Assembly: GCF_003597395.2 (NCBI RefSeq)
Contig: NC_133770.1
Coordinates: 95,554,615 to 95,618,614, forward strand
Reading direction: 5' to 3'
DNA: 64,000 nt
Origin: Chelonoidis abingdonii
Lineage: Eukaryota; Chordata; Testudines; Testudinidae
The notes under the pieces are model-generated. The model had not been told where the DNA came from. It did no database searches and saw nothing but the letters and a program-made list of their open reading frames with translations. The translations under genes were made by a program, and so were the position numbers. This document shows, piece by piece, positions 20,740 through 31,250 of this stretch (the first letter of the stretch is position 1; each line of letters begins with the position of its first letter).

Positions 20740-20750
20740 CTAAATGGCAT

Positions 20751-22984
20751 TTTACCACTTTATTAAATTTAGAATGCCAGCTCTCAAATTGTAATCTGAG
20801 GACCACTGGTGAGCCCTTGCTGATGGTCTTCACAGTGTCGGCTCTTCACATGGTGCTGTTTCCAAATGCATTAAAGGCAGCTAAGATACATTAAACGGTT
20901 TCCTAATATTACTGTTCCATGTAAACTGTATGCTGTGGGTGCCATAACAGTGTTATCTGATTAGGAACAGGAAAGGAAGTGGTCCACATGGTCACAAACA
21001 AGAGAAGAGGTGGCCCACGACCCAAGTTTTATACTGAAATATGATCCATACTATAAACAATTAAAGAATCCTTGGGCAAAAAATTCACACCAACTATAGC
21101 CTGTGGTCTTCTGGTGCTCTTAAAATATAGGTAACTAAATGACCGTGCACATTTCAATATTGCTATGGTTAGATTCACTATCTTTCTTTTCAATGTTTTG
21201 AATTTATATTCAAGTACTTTTTCTCCCTCTGTAAATGGTCTTTATTTATTATTTTAATTAACCTGAATATTTAGACAGAGATCACTGTGGCCTACATAAG
21301 ACTTCTATGTGAGCCTTAATTAATTGATTTGCAGAGCTACTTGAGGTATTAGGTTAACCAATTACCCCTCAACAAACTCTCAGATTTCTATTTTTGCATT
21401 TTTATTTTTATAAAATGAGAGTAGGTGGAGGAGGCTGCCTGTGGAAAAGAGAATGCTGCAGAACCTAAAAGGAAAAAGGATGTGTTTTGAATTAACTATT
21501 TTCAATTAACGCTGATTCATCTCTCCTCCTGGTTAGTGGAGACATTCAGCACAAACCGCAAATGACTTTTTTTCCCTTTAAAATCCTATCGCTAGTCCCC
21601 TTTAAAAAGATGCCGCCCCTGCGTTGTTAATTTCAAGGGTTATATAAATCAGGCTTCCTACTCCATGCAAAAACTACTACCCAAGAGTCTTTGGCTGCAG
21701 TACATAGTTTCCCACTTTATGAAGATTAAAGAGAAACTGTATGTTATTAAAGACAAAAGGGCATTTCTTCCAAAATAATGCACCCAACAACATGAACCAT
21801 GGGTGTGCTGGGTGACAATGGCAATATATCTATTATGCCCAATAAAACTCACCTACAGGAAGGCTTTTCTACTACTTAGCTCCACCAGAAATAACTTTGA
21901 GAGTTATCGAGTGCTCTGTGAGCTTTTGCTTGGTTCTCTGCCCCTTTCTTTCCAGGCTAAACTATGGGAGCAGTCAGATCACTCCACATTCTCAACTGGC
22001 TAACTGACAGACGATAGTCACCATTTTAACAAAATAGTGATTCATGAAGCATTATGATCTGACATTACTCAATGGCCTAAGAGCACACAGTCTGTTTTTC
22101 CATTTCACTCTTCTTTATTCAGAAAGTATTCCAAAATCAGAATACTAGTACAGGCATTCCCTTGTGAAACATACCAGGTAAAAGGTCGCTCATTGTTTGG
22201 AAGCTTTTAGGGGTAACATATAGGGAAGCTGTCTCTCTCTCTCTCTCTATATATATATTTTAATCCACAAGCCCTTCAGAGGTCCTGCTAGGGCAACAAT
22301 GAAAGACTTCTTGATATAGTGAGAGAGCTCATGCTGTTACAATAACCCCATTTTCAAGTACAAAAGGCAGTGATATGACTATAGATACTCCATATTCCAT
22401 TTCAAGACCACCCCACTGAGGCAGTCATTGGCTTGGAGGATTTCCAGCTAAATCCAAATTAGAAAAAGATTGACCCCTCTAAGAGTGACAAGGTTTGCAA
22501 GCGCTCTACTCATTATTTCTTAAGTCAATTCTTTCAACCCACTGTGACTAACCATGTGTATCCTATCACCTGTTCAGACAACAGTCTTAATAGAAGTTTG
22601 CTCTGGAGTCTTTATCCCAGAATAATGCCAGTTAATTATTTTTAAATAGGCAATTAAATGGTTTTAGTTTCTGATGGGTGGCCTTGTTAAGATACCTCTT
22701 TGCACATTCTGCAGACTTGGAACATTTGCCCCAGGGGTTATATTAAAATTAATCATAAAAAGGATGCATCAAGATGCATGCATAATAAATCAGAGTAACT
22801 ACATGACCTTACTGTTGTAACCATTGTCCTTTCTCCTTACCACCCCCGCCCTCCTTGTTACTGGAGTTTTGTTCTTTTTCCAATTACTTATCTTAAGCCT
22901 AAACTTTCAGATTTGTGGAGATTGGCTCAGCTTGTATGCACACAAGAGAGGTGAGAAGAAGACTCATGGTGGTATCCTCACTTT
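20751..22984. other. ELMO1 intron, no recognised element
   Basis: A (TC)n(TA)n microsatellite lies at about 22231-22258. At about 21480-21660 there is a patch of mixed composition (TTTTGAATTAACTATTTTCA, CCTATCGCTAGTCCCC, GATGCCGCCCCTGCG) that does not resemble any repeat I know and could be a conserved non-coding segment; that is a guess. The rest is unremarkable AT-rich DNA. Confidence 0.4.
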
Positions 22985-23075
22985 GCACTCATTATTATTA
23001 GCTATTTGTTTTGCAGTAGCACCTAAAAGTCCCATTCAAGGAACCAAGGCCTCATTGTACTAGACACCACAGGCA
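22985..23075 (-). mobile_element. L2/CORE-SINE 3' tail, antisense
   Basis: The complement reads GTGCCTGTGGTGTCTAGTAC, AATGAGGCCTTGGTTCCTTG, AATGGGACTTTTAGGTGCTA and CTGCAAAACAAATAGC. This is the tail type also present in the plus orientation at 43045, 48400 and 51735 (CTAGCACAATGGGGCCCTG...GTACAAATAA). Confidence 0.6.
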
Positions 23076-23702
23076 CATGCAACAGCAATGCCCCTCTGCC
23101 ATGTACATTGGCCAAACCGGACAGTCTCTACGCAAAAGAATAAATGGACACAAATCTGACATCAGGAATCATAACATTCAAAAACCAGTAGGAGAACACT
23201 TCAGCTTCTCTGGTCACTGAGTGACAGACTTGAAGGTGGCAATTTTGCAATAGAAAAGTTTCAAAAAGAGACTACAGTGAGAAACTGCTCAACTGGAATT
23301 AATTTGCAAACTAGATACCATTAACTTGGACTTGAATAGAGACTGGGAATGGCTGGGTCATTACACAAATGGAATCTATTTCACCATGTTAAGTATCCTC
23401 ACACTTTCTTGTCAACTCTCTGAAATGGGCCATCTTGATTATATCTACAAAAGTTTTTTTTCTCTTGCTTATAATAGCTCATCTTAATTAATTAGCCTCT
23501 TAGAGCTGGTATGGCAACTTCCACCTTTTCATGTTCGTATGTATCTTCTTACTATATGTTCCATTCTATGCACCTGATGAAGTGGGCTGCAGCCCAGGAA
23601 AGCTTATGCTAAAATAAATTTATAAGTCTCTTAGGTGCCACAAGTACTCCTGTTCTTTTTGCGGATACAGACTAACACGGCTGATACTCTGAAACCTGTA
23701 AC
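23076..23702 (+). mobile_element. 5'-truncated Penelope-like element, GIY-YIG and 3' end
   Basis: Begins in a nuclease frame (23100-23219): MYIGQTGQSLRKRINGHKSD, then PVGEHF and a stop. The Y-I-G, T, R and H positions are those of the GIY-YIG domain of PLEs; E-H-F follows as in the family. After further broken coding (about 23220-23360) comes the 3' UTR ending AAGTACTCCTGTTCTTTTTG, CGGATACAGACTAACACGGC, TGATACTCTGAAACC, a tail I recognise as very frequent in turtle genomes. It belongs to a different PLE family from the nested one at 12726-20750. Stops at several positions show it is dead. Confidence 0.78.
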
Positions 23703-24744
23703 AAAAAAGACACTACCTGTCTCAAATTGCTTACAGTCTAAGTAAGCCATCACGGTCCTTACTTTTTATTGGGCACAAGGTCTCTGTGAGTTTAGCATCA
23801 TAAGCTTCCTTGATATGAGCAGGCCGCCTGTGTGGGAGGAGGAGCATATGCAAGCACCTTTGCAAAACGTGGAGCAGAAGCTGTCCCTGACTCAGTAAAA
23901 ATGTATGCTAGCGCTTCTGATGGAGCGCAGTGGTGGCACCCCCTTCAAAGTGCAGAAGTATCCTAAGAGCACGGTTATAGCCCACAGATAAGTCAGCTCT
24001 ATGGGGGAGTGTGGTGGGTTTCCTTCACCCCTTGAGCACTCCACTGCCATCTGGTCGTAGTGCTGCCATTCTCCTCGGCTACCAGTGTCCCCTTGCAGGC
24101 TGTCAGCTGGCCTCTGTGGGCCTTATGTCACTTGGCCCTCTGGCTGGGCCCTTCAGGGGTACGACAAACTCAAAAATTAGAAACAGGTCCTTGCCCATCA
24201 GGGCCAATAATAAACAAACTAGTTTCTTACTCTTTCTGGGTTAGAGTCCCTGCCAGGGGTTGAATCAGCAGAGTTCCCTCTTATTCCCGGCCACTAACTG
24301 TGGCCAGTAATAGTCCCTGATCCAGCCTGGTTCCTCTGGGTGCAGCCTATGGAGCATCTCTCCTTGCTCCTCTGGCTCCAGCTAGGAACTGACTTGTGGA
24401 CAGCAGGCAGCTACCTTTTATTTCAGCCTGCTGAGCCTTGGTTGACTGTTGCTGGTCCATAGCCGTTCTGACTGCCAGCAGCCAAATCTTGCTGGTTTCC
24501 CAAAGGGCTGCTCTGTTCTTCACAGAGAACTGTTTCCTGGGGTGGGGTGCAGCAGAATAGTGGGGCCTCCAGTAGGGGACCACAAAGACCTGGTACACCC
24601 AGTCACCGGGAGGGACCATGTCTTTTATTTGCCTGCAAAGCAGCATGCACACCTATGGTGCTGGATAAATATGATACTAAAGCAATTAATCTGATTGTCC
24701 AATATAGTTCTTTGCAAGGCGTGGTGCAAGGAACTTTTTGACCA
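23703..24744. other. GC-richer stretch, possible LTR or unknown repeat at 24000-24640
   Basis: About 24000-24640 is richer in C+G and in CTGG/CCAG words than its surroundings. It carries short open frames on both strands (24011-24263, 24347-24652) without known motifs. CTTTTATTTCAGCC (about 24414) and similar phrases resemble the R/U5 region of reptile LTRs, but I could not find matching ends or TSDs. The rest is ordinary intron. Confidence 0.3.
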
Positions 24745-24835
24745 GGGGCCGGATTTTAAACTTGTGTAGATCAGTATAATTCTGTTGAGGTGAATGGAGC
24801 TACACCAATATATACCAGTTAAGAATCTGGCTCAT
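24745..24835. mobile_element. Small palindromic MITE
   Basis: GGGGCCGGATTTTAAACTTG, then TGTAGATCAGTATAATTCTG at left, against GGAGCTACACCAATATATAC, then CAGTTAAGAATCTGGCTC at right. This is an imperfect inverted repeat around GTTGAGGTGAATGG. It is of the 'ATTCTG...TGTA...TCAATGGAG...TACAC...CAGAAT' class recurring in reptile genomes. Confidence 0.5.
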
Positions 24836-26404
24836 GTTTTTTTGAACTGACACTAGTTTAAAACAATCCTTTACTTAAAGAACCAAAAATATTCCATCTT
24901 TCCTTTAGAGATTTGCCCAAACAACCTTTTACCCAACCCTCTTTCCTCTTTGGTGGTTCAGATAAAATGGATCCCAGATCCAAACAATCCCAGGATTTTG
25001 GTTAGGTTTAGTAAAACCAAAGCCAGGTGATGATTGCCAAACCAAAGCAAGTCTCCTTGACCACTCAGCAACTGTGCAGAAGATGCTGCTGTTGCTGCTG
25101 AGAATGTACATTTCACATGTCTCTACAGATCTCTATAAACATTTATAATAGCACACTGATGGGTTTTTTTTCTGAAAATCCTGTGCAATAGATTGATCAC
25201 ATATTATTAAACATTAAGATTATAAAGATTTAAAACTGAATGACTTGGCCGTCTTTTCTTCATCTTCATTTTCATCCTGGAAAATTTTACAAATTTGCAA
25301 TTTTCCAAAAACATCCATCAGCTTTGGTTAAGGACACTGCACTGCTTATCTTCTAGGATGAGAATATTGCCGGCACTATATTTTATGCCCAGAAAGCTTA
25401 TTTTCATATCAATCTCTAGTTCTCAAATATTTATCTCTCTAGATTTACTCCCAGCTTTTATAGTTTTCTAATTCATGTTGCATTTACAGTAAAAATAAAA
25501 GTATAGAAATGTGAATCATCAAAATGCGGGTGGGAGTGGTCGGGTGCATGGAGGCAAATTTTGGAACCAACTTTGGGTAGCATGTTGAATACACAGTTTC
25601 TCTCCTGAACTTCTGCTCCTGAGGAAGAAGGGGGCTACTGTTCAGGGAAAACAGTCATGTAGAGTGTGGTTTGGTAAAGTGAGCTGTACAATCCAAAACT
25701 GAGCAATGGTGCATGTGGCTGAGAAGACAGCTCTTCTATGCCTATAATTTATTCATCCCAAGGGACATAGGTTATGGATTTGAGTACTTTTTAAAATCTG
25801 CTAGCTTTTGAAATATTTAAGCATCACATTATGTTTAATGTAAACGATCAAAAAAGAAGAAAATTAAGGACGGGAAGTAACTAGAAAGGGGTGGTGAGTT
25901 GTGCTCAGCACAAGTAAAAGTGATGGGTCTTTGATGAGATATATAAATAATTAGTAGTTCAGTTTAAAAGCAGTCTTTTAAAAAAGAATGTTCAGGTTCT
26001 GAATACCACAGTAACTATGTGTTATTAATTTACAGCCTCATTTTCCACAGGCAGGTAGAGCTTTTGACCTTGTCATCAGCAAAGTACTAGAAGATCAAGA
26101 GAGCGTGCACGGTATTTAACTCTTGCTGCAAAACCCTTGCTTCAGATTTTGTCAAATGCTGGGCCTAAAATGACTGGACTTATTCCAAAGGTCAGAGTTC
26201 ATATGAGGAAAATAAAAAAATTCCCACTGAAGCATAGGACACTCAAGAATGAAATTAACTAAAAGATTCCTTGGTTAATTCCTTTTAAGAAAAGTCTTCA
26301 CAGTTGGGTCTAAAAACTAATACTGCCAATAAGTTATGCTCCTGAGCTAAACTAGAATAGAGAAATAACAGTGAAATGCCAGACTATCCAGGCCTAAGCA
26401 GTAC
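24836..26404 (-). other. ELMO1 intron downstream of the 26405-26517 exon
   Basis: AT-rich. No repeat with clear ends was found. The donor site of the exon lies at its upper border. Confidence 0.5.
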
Positions 26405-26517
26405 CTTGTCGCCGTCGACTATTGAGTTTCCTAAAGCAGGTGCCTTCAACAAGTCGGTTAAGACGTTGCTGTTTGATCAGCTCTAAGATTTCAGGCTGAA
26501 TCTTCTCTTTTAGCTCC
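26405..26517 (-). CDS. ELMO1 exon (linker/start of PH domain), 113 bp
   Basis: On the minus strand a pyrimidine-rich tract (T-runs with GTTTG repeats) precedes TTCCAG at 26518-26523. The exon ends CGACAAG followed by donor GTACTG. Taken with the two bases carried over from the exon at 33286, it reads [20 protein letters not shown], then [18 protein letters not shown], leaving one base for the next codon. This is the characteristic ELMO-family text between the ELMO domain and the PH domain; V-E-G-T-C-F-R-K-L favours ELMO1 over ELMO2/3 (from memory of the families). ELMO1 binds DOCK1-type exchange factors to activate Rac in phagocytosis and migration, and this region lies next to the DOCK-binding PH domain. 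The next coding exon was not found in the window. Confidence 0.9.
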
Positions 26518-27569
26518 CTGGAACAAACAAACAAACAAAAAAACTTTTTAGATTTATTCACATACCATCTTTTCTCACTGAGACAGACAGCGTCACAAGA
26601 GACTCAGCTTGATTTTGAGGATAGCAGTCTTACTTCAGCACCCAATCTGGTTCAAGGAGAGAAGTTGTCTAGTGGCTGGCATGCTTAGATTCATTACTTA
26701 GATTCATTAAGAATACATAAAGGAGAGGTTGAAACATCAACTTGACATCAAGTCTAGTAAGACTAAGATGTAACTGAATGTGTAGAGGGGTCATAAAATA
26801 TGAAGTGTATCAAGACCATAATTTTGAGTTGCTGTGTGAATAAAGTAATACCAGACATCACTGTGTATAGCAGTAATCACAGTCGAGACTCAGGAAAGGA
26901 GTGCAATTGTAGAGGTAAACCAAAATTCCTCCCTTCTGGAAAACATCAGAGCTTCCATCTATGTTGATTGCTATGTTCATGTATCACTTTATCTCACATG
27001 CCCTCTGCATGCAGAAACCCCACTGAAATCATAGTAAATTCTGGGCATAAAGATTGCGTCCTTAATCAGATATGCCATAATCCTCCCAGGTACTAGTTAA
27101 ATGCTTATGTATATTGGAACAGGAGTTCTTGATGCAATCTGCTGTACATTTACAGCTGTGAAAAAATTATCCATTCAAATAAGAAGTGACTAGAACTATA
27201 GAAACAAACTACCTTTAGAAAGTGTTTTATTCGTACTCTTACGACTATTTTCAAACACCATAGTTTTCCCACAGAGCGCCATGGTATGAACATTCTGCAT
27301 GGTATTCATACACTGTCAAGAGACTTTAGTACTTGAATAGGTTTCTTGGTTTTCCAAGCTGGCTAACTTCCCCACGCTCTTTAGGAAAGAGATGGAGAAA
27401 AGGCCCCCAAATACAACAGCAATGAGACACAATTTGGATTGGTTTAGCAGTTCTTTAATACAGTGTACATCTCACCGAAATGGCCTCAAGTGTCCGAGCA
27501 CAGTATAAAGGACAGTTTGATATTCATGCAGTTCAAGACAGAAATTGGATAATTATCACCAAAGTGCAC

Positions 27570-27690
27570 AGAATCATAACACTATAGAAATTAGACATGG
27601 AAAACCTAACAAGGCCATCTAGTACATCCCAGTCCAACTGGTCAGGTTCAGTGTTTCTTCCTCAGGCCAAGCACTGTATAGTGCTTGACA
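27570..27690 (-). mobile_element. CR1 3' end fragment
   Basis: Plus strand shows CACAGAATCATAACACTATA, then GAAATTAGACATGGAAAACC, GGCCATCTAGTACATCCCAG and TCCAACTGG. This is the antisense of the CR1 3' terminal region (AATCATAGAAT...GGAAGGGACC...CATCTAGTCCAACCC). It is diverged. Confidence 0.65.
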
Positions 27691-27904
27691 CAAATTGGTG
27701 GTCCTCTAAATAAGAATACCTGAGAAAAATTAAATAATTCTCATTTATCCACTGCCAAACAGGTTTACCAGGTGGCTCACCGAATATAGAGAGCACATTA
27801 TCTCTGCTCTAAAGAGCTCATTGCCTAAACAGACAGCATGCAGGCAAGGCACAGGGGAAATGTGGACTTACAAATTAACAAGGTTATAGAAGTGATGTGA
27901 GGTA

Positions 27905-27984
27905 AATCCCACTCCCCTCTCCTCCCCTCCCTTTTGTTAACTCCCATGTTTCTTCCTCTCCCTCTGCCCCCCCCCCCATTGTTG
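27905..27984. repeat. Polypyrimidine tract
   Basis: C/T-only or nearly so from CCCACTCCCCTCTCC to a run of 12 C. No gene signal; low-complexity. Confidence 0.8.
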
Positions 27985-28184
27985 TTGGGCAACATAAACC
28001 AGAGGCAGAGAGTGAATTTGAACACTAGCCAATCCAAAAATAAATAAAAACCCTCAAACGTGGCTCAGTATCCAAAGGCTGTCTTATCATAAGACAGAGG
28101 GAGGAGGGAGCCTTCTCTCCACTGATATGGCCTGAAACACTTCAATATCGGAGTGCCGGACAGAGATAAATACCCTGTAATACT

Positions 28185-28394
28185 GAGAAGTATTATTATC
28201 CTAGTTTTTACAGATGGGGAAATTTGGCATGTGGAGATTACTGGGGAGATTTTCAAATGCACAAAGAAGTGACAGGTGCCCAATTCTCTCTGATTTTCAA
28301 TGGGCCTTTGAAAATCATCCTCTAGCGACTTGAGCCCAGATCCTGTGCTTTTAGCACGATACCATCTCCCCTCCTGCCTGGTCAGCTTTCACCC
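28185..28394 (-). mobile_element. MIR-like SINE remnant with nested small palindromic MITE
   Basis: TATTATTATCCTAGTTTTTA, then CAGATGGGGAAATTTGG is the antisense MIR core. It is interrupted by GGGGAGATTTTCAAATGCAC...GATTTTCAATGGGCC, TTTGAAAATCATCCTC (28235-28323), an imperfect inverted repeat of the GAGATTTTCAAA class. Then GAGCCCAGATCCTGTGCTTT continues as the antisense head. The nested reading is by eye. Confidence 0.5.
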
Positions 28395-28600
28395 TAGTGT
28401 CCTCAGCAGCAGTGGCCGCTATAAAATTGTTCTCTATCATATTCTTCCAGTGCTTTGTCCAAGCCCGATTTAATTTTCTTAAGCAACATGGCACCAAGTA
28501 CTTCCTTTGCAAGACTATTCCAAAACTTAATTCATCTCACTGTCAGGAAGGCTTTCACTCTTACTACTTTCAGTTTATATAAAATGGGGTGGGCTGAGCA
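28395..28600 (-). mobile_element. CR1 3' region fragment (antisense)
   Basis: Contains CTTAAGCAACATGGCACCAA, then GTACTTCCTTTGCAAGACTA, TTCCAAAACTTAATTCATCT and CACTGTCAGGAAGG. This is recognisable as the antisense of the upstream part of a CR1 3' UTR. It may belong to the same insertion as 27570-27690 or be separate. Confidence 0.55.
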
Positions 28601-29479
28601 ATTCTGTTAATGAAAATCAAATCTAGAGAGCAGTAACACAGAGGAACACAATTTTAAATATATTTTTGAAAAGTTTTTATCTTATGATTTCAGAGTAGCA
28701 TAAAATCCAGTTGTGCATGGGGAAAGGACAAGATAGCAAGGAAAATATGAGGCAGGGATAAAACAGCTGATTGCATTTTTAGTTTCTACTACATTCCAGC
28801 AATTTTATAACCACAAGAGTTAGCGAGTTGGAAAGGATTAAATACTTGAGACAGCCAAATAATAAGGTATCACTAACTTTATGATTCTCCCCATTGGTCT
28901 CAGCACACCATCGGCTACTTGCTTTTAAAACACACCTCTTAGCTACTCATAGCTCACAAGATCTTTAGAAATTATTTTAATTTAAAAAAACAAAAACAAA
29001 AACAAACAGAGGGTTTTTAGTACCAATTTCATCAGTCTCTAACCCTGTACCTTTCCAACTCACAGCTCAGAATCCTTCCAATCGGCAAGTCACTTTTTCT
29101 AGAACTGCGTATTTTGTAGTCATTTAAATCATTATAACACAATAGAAAAGTAATTCCAAAGCACCTTTCATCTATTATATTGTATTCTCTCCTATTCATT
29201 AATGCTTCCTGAACAGGTATTATTGACACTTTCCAGCCTAGCAGAAAATTGTTAAAGATAAAAGAAAGGTATAAAACCCCAAATCCCTCCAAACGTTCCC
29301 CTCTGTGTTGCTGACTTACAAACAATCTGTCCCTTACAACTGCTTCATTAAACTCTCCTTAAGTCACTCCAGCCTCCTCTTAAAAATCATAATTTTACCT
29401 TTTATTCACCGCTCTACTGTTATTTAGTGTGCCAAAGATATGACCTAATGCTTTGCATAGCAACATGATCAGTAGAACT
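28601..29479. other. Intronic sequence, nothing recognised
   Basis: AT-rich; A-rich run at 28985-29008. The 97-codon minus frame at 29032-29325 shows no domain. Confidence 0.4.
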
Positions 29480-30117
29480 GGGTACACCAGGGGTGGATAA
29501 ACTAAGGCCCGCGGGCCACATCTGGCTATTCAGACGTTTTAATCTGGCCCTCGAGCTCCAGCCAGGGAGTGGAGTTGAGGGCTTTCCCTTCCCTGCACAT
29601 GCCGTGGCTCTCGGAAGCAGCAGCATGTCCTCCCTCAGGCTCCAACGTGTAGGGGCAGCCAGTGGGCTCCGCACGCTGCCCCTGCCCCAAGCATCGCCCC
29701 TGAAGCTCCCATTGTCTGGGAACCACGGCGAATGAGAGCTTCAGGGGTGCTCCCTGTGAACGGGGCAGCACGCAGAGCTACCTGGCCACGCCTCCATGTA
29801 GGAGATAGAGGGGGGACATACCGCTGCTTCCAGGAGCTGCTTGAGGTAAGCACTGCTCAGACCCTGAACTTCTGACCCCCTCCCATGCCCCAACCCCTGT
29901 CCCCAGCCTGCCCTCCGAACCCCTTAGTTCCAGCCCGGAGCACCCTTCTGCACCCCCAACTCCTCATCCCCACCCCAGAGCCCACACCCTGAGTTAGAGC
30001 CCTCACCCCCTCTGACACTCCAACTCCCAATTTTGTGAGTATTCATGCCTCCCCATACAATTTCCATACCCAGATGTGGCCCTCAGACCAAAAAGTTTGT
30101 CCACCCCTGGTGTACAC
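29480..30117. mobile_element. hAT-type (Charlie-like) non-autonomous DNA transposon
   Basis: Ends CAGGGGTGGATAAACTAAGG (from 29488) and complement of CAGGGGTGGACAAACTTTTT (to 30109). Flanks are GGGTACAC (29480-29487) and GTGTACAC (30110-30117), 7 of 8 identical. CAGGGGTGG(G/A)(C/T)AAACT ends with 8-bp TSDs are diagnostic of a hAT family. The next words (CCCGCGGGCCACATCTGGC against CAGATGTGGCCCTCAGACC) continue the inverted symmetry. The interior is GC-rich with open frames on both strands (29420-29853) that carry no transposase motif. Confidence 0.82.
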
Positions 30118-30124
30118 TCTTCCA

Positions 30125-31060
30125 TCTTCTTTTTTTCTTCTGCTAGTCTTAATCCTATCTATGTGGAGTCAGCACTTTTAGTCCTCCTTCTCCACTCCAG
30201 TCTGTCTTGAAGCAGTTCCTCGGAAACTCTGTGGCTAATCAAGTACTTTTATATGAAATTCATCCATCTAATTTTGGATCTTCCCAACCCTTCTCATATC
30301 CTCTGCTTCTAAATTTAACACCCTGTTTCCTATATAGTCTTCTGAACTTCTTTTCACATGCCCAAACCGTCTAAGCCTGAATTTCTCTCAGCTTTTCTTT
30401 AAATAATTCCACCATCACACCTCCCTCAATTCATTCATTTCAAACATAATTCAGCCTGCTAACTCCAAGCATCCATTTTAACTTTTCCACTGTATTCAAG
30501 ATCTGCTCCTATCTCCTCCTCAGTTCCCAGTATTCAGAGTCATACAAAAATGGATTTTGTAGATCTTATTTTCAATTTGATAGGCACTCTCTTATCACAG
30601 ATCACCTTGCTCACTTCCTTCCATTTAGTCCATGCCTTTCCTGTTCTGCTTATAAATTCCTTGTTGAGTTCATCATTATCCTTTACTATTGAACCTAGGT
30701 TCTTGAACGTCCGTACCTTTTGGTAATGGCTGGGCTCCCACACTTGGAATTCCATTGTTTTACTGCAAGGTATCAATGAATCTACTGACCACATAACCTG
30801 TTTTATTTCTGCTGATTTTCATGCCATTTCTTTCAAATACACACCTCTATTTTTCTAAATCTTCTTCACTTCCTCTTTGCTCTTTGCCACAAAAAACAAC
30901 TCCAAAAAAAACATGCACTGGGGGGCCATTCTCTGGATGTCTTTTGTAAGTGCATCAAGCACCACCACAAAAAGGGGCTCAGGGCAGAGCCTTGATGTGC
31001 TCTGACTCTTACTCGTAACTATTTTATTTCTCCATTTGGCTTTTTAACTGTGGGTGCACC
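30125..31060 (-). mobile_element. RTE-type LINE remnant (RT palm to C-terminus), heavily broken
   Basis: Read on the minus strand from high to low coordinates. About 31010-30900 gives VHQGSALSPFLFVVVLDALT and a run equivalent to KDIQRMAP, the RT segment before the catalytic F-A-D-D, which is itself lost in this copy. 30794-30540 is an open frame with RTFKNLGSIVKDNDELNKEF, ISRTGKAWTKWKEVSKVICD and KRVPIKLK, the 'F-K-Y-L-G-S...G-x-x-K-W...L-C-D-x-x-(V/M)-P-x-K-L-K' signature of RTE-class reverse transcriptases. Lower down come the conserved 'R-R-(V)G-R-(P/S)-x-x-R-W' like words. Many frameshifts and stops. Confidence 0.72.
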
Positions 31061-31223
31061 CTTCCATAATCATTCAAACACACCCTGTTTTCCCATGGAT
31101 TTCCTGTTTTGACAGAACTGGAAGTAGATAAGACTTGAGCTCTGATGTCCCAATAACACTGTGACCTTAGGGAAACAAAATTCCTCCTTCCAAAACTGAG
31201 CTAATGCAATTATGTCAGTCTAA
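31061..31223. other. Intronic sequence, nothing recognised
   Basis: Short unassigned stretch between the RTE remnant and the microsatellite. Confidence 0.35.
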
Positions 31224-31250
31224 ATTAATAATAATAATAATAATAATGCA
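31224..31250. repeat. (ATA)n microsatellite
   Basis: About eight uninterrupted AATAAT trinucleotide units. Confidence 0.9.

Larger units (their letters stand above)
12726..20750 (+). mobile_element. Penelope-like element (PLE) with inverted ends, interrupted by a DIRS element
   Basis: An 11-bp direct repeat CTAAATGGCAT flanks the unit (12726-12736 and 20740-20750) and is taken as the target-site duplication. Within it, about 400 bp at the left end is the inverted copy of the right end, the 'pseudo-LTR in inverted orientation' often seen in PLEs. Between the ends, in plus orientation, lie a PLE-type reverse transcriptase (13144-13375, continuing at 19478-19850) and a GIY-YIG endonuclease-like segment (about 20160-20300). 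The reading frame is riddled with stops and shifts. A 6.1-kb DIRS element interrupts the RT coding region. Confidence 0.8.

Noticed and set aside
29420..29853. Four open frames of 72-84 codons
   Set aside because: They sit inside a hAT element with clear ends and show no transposase motif.
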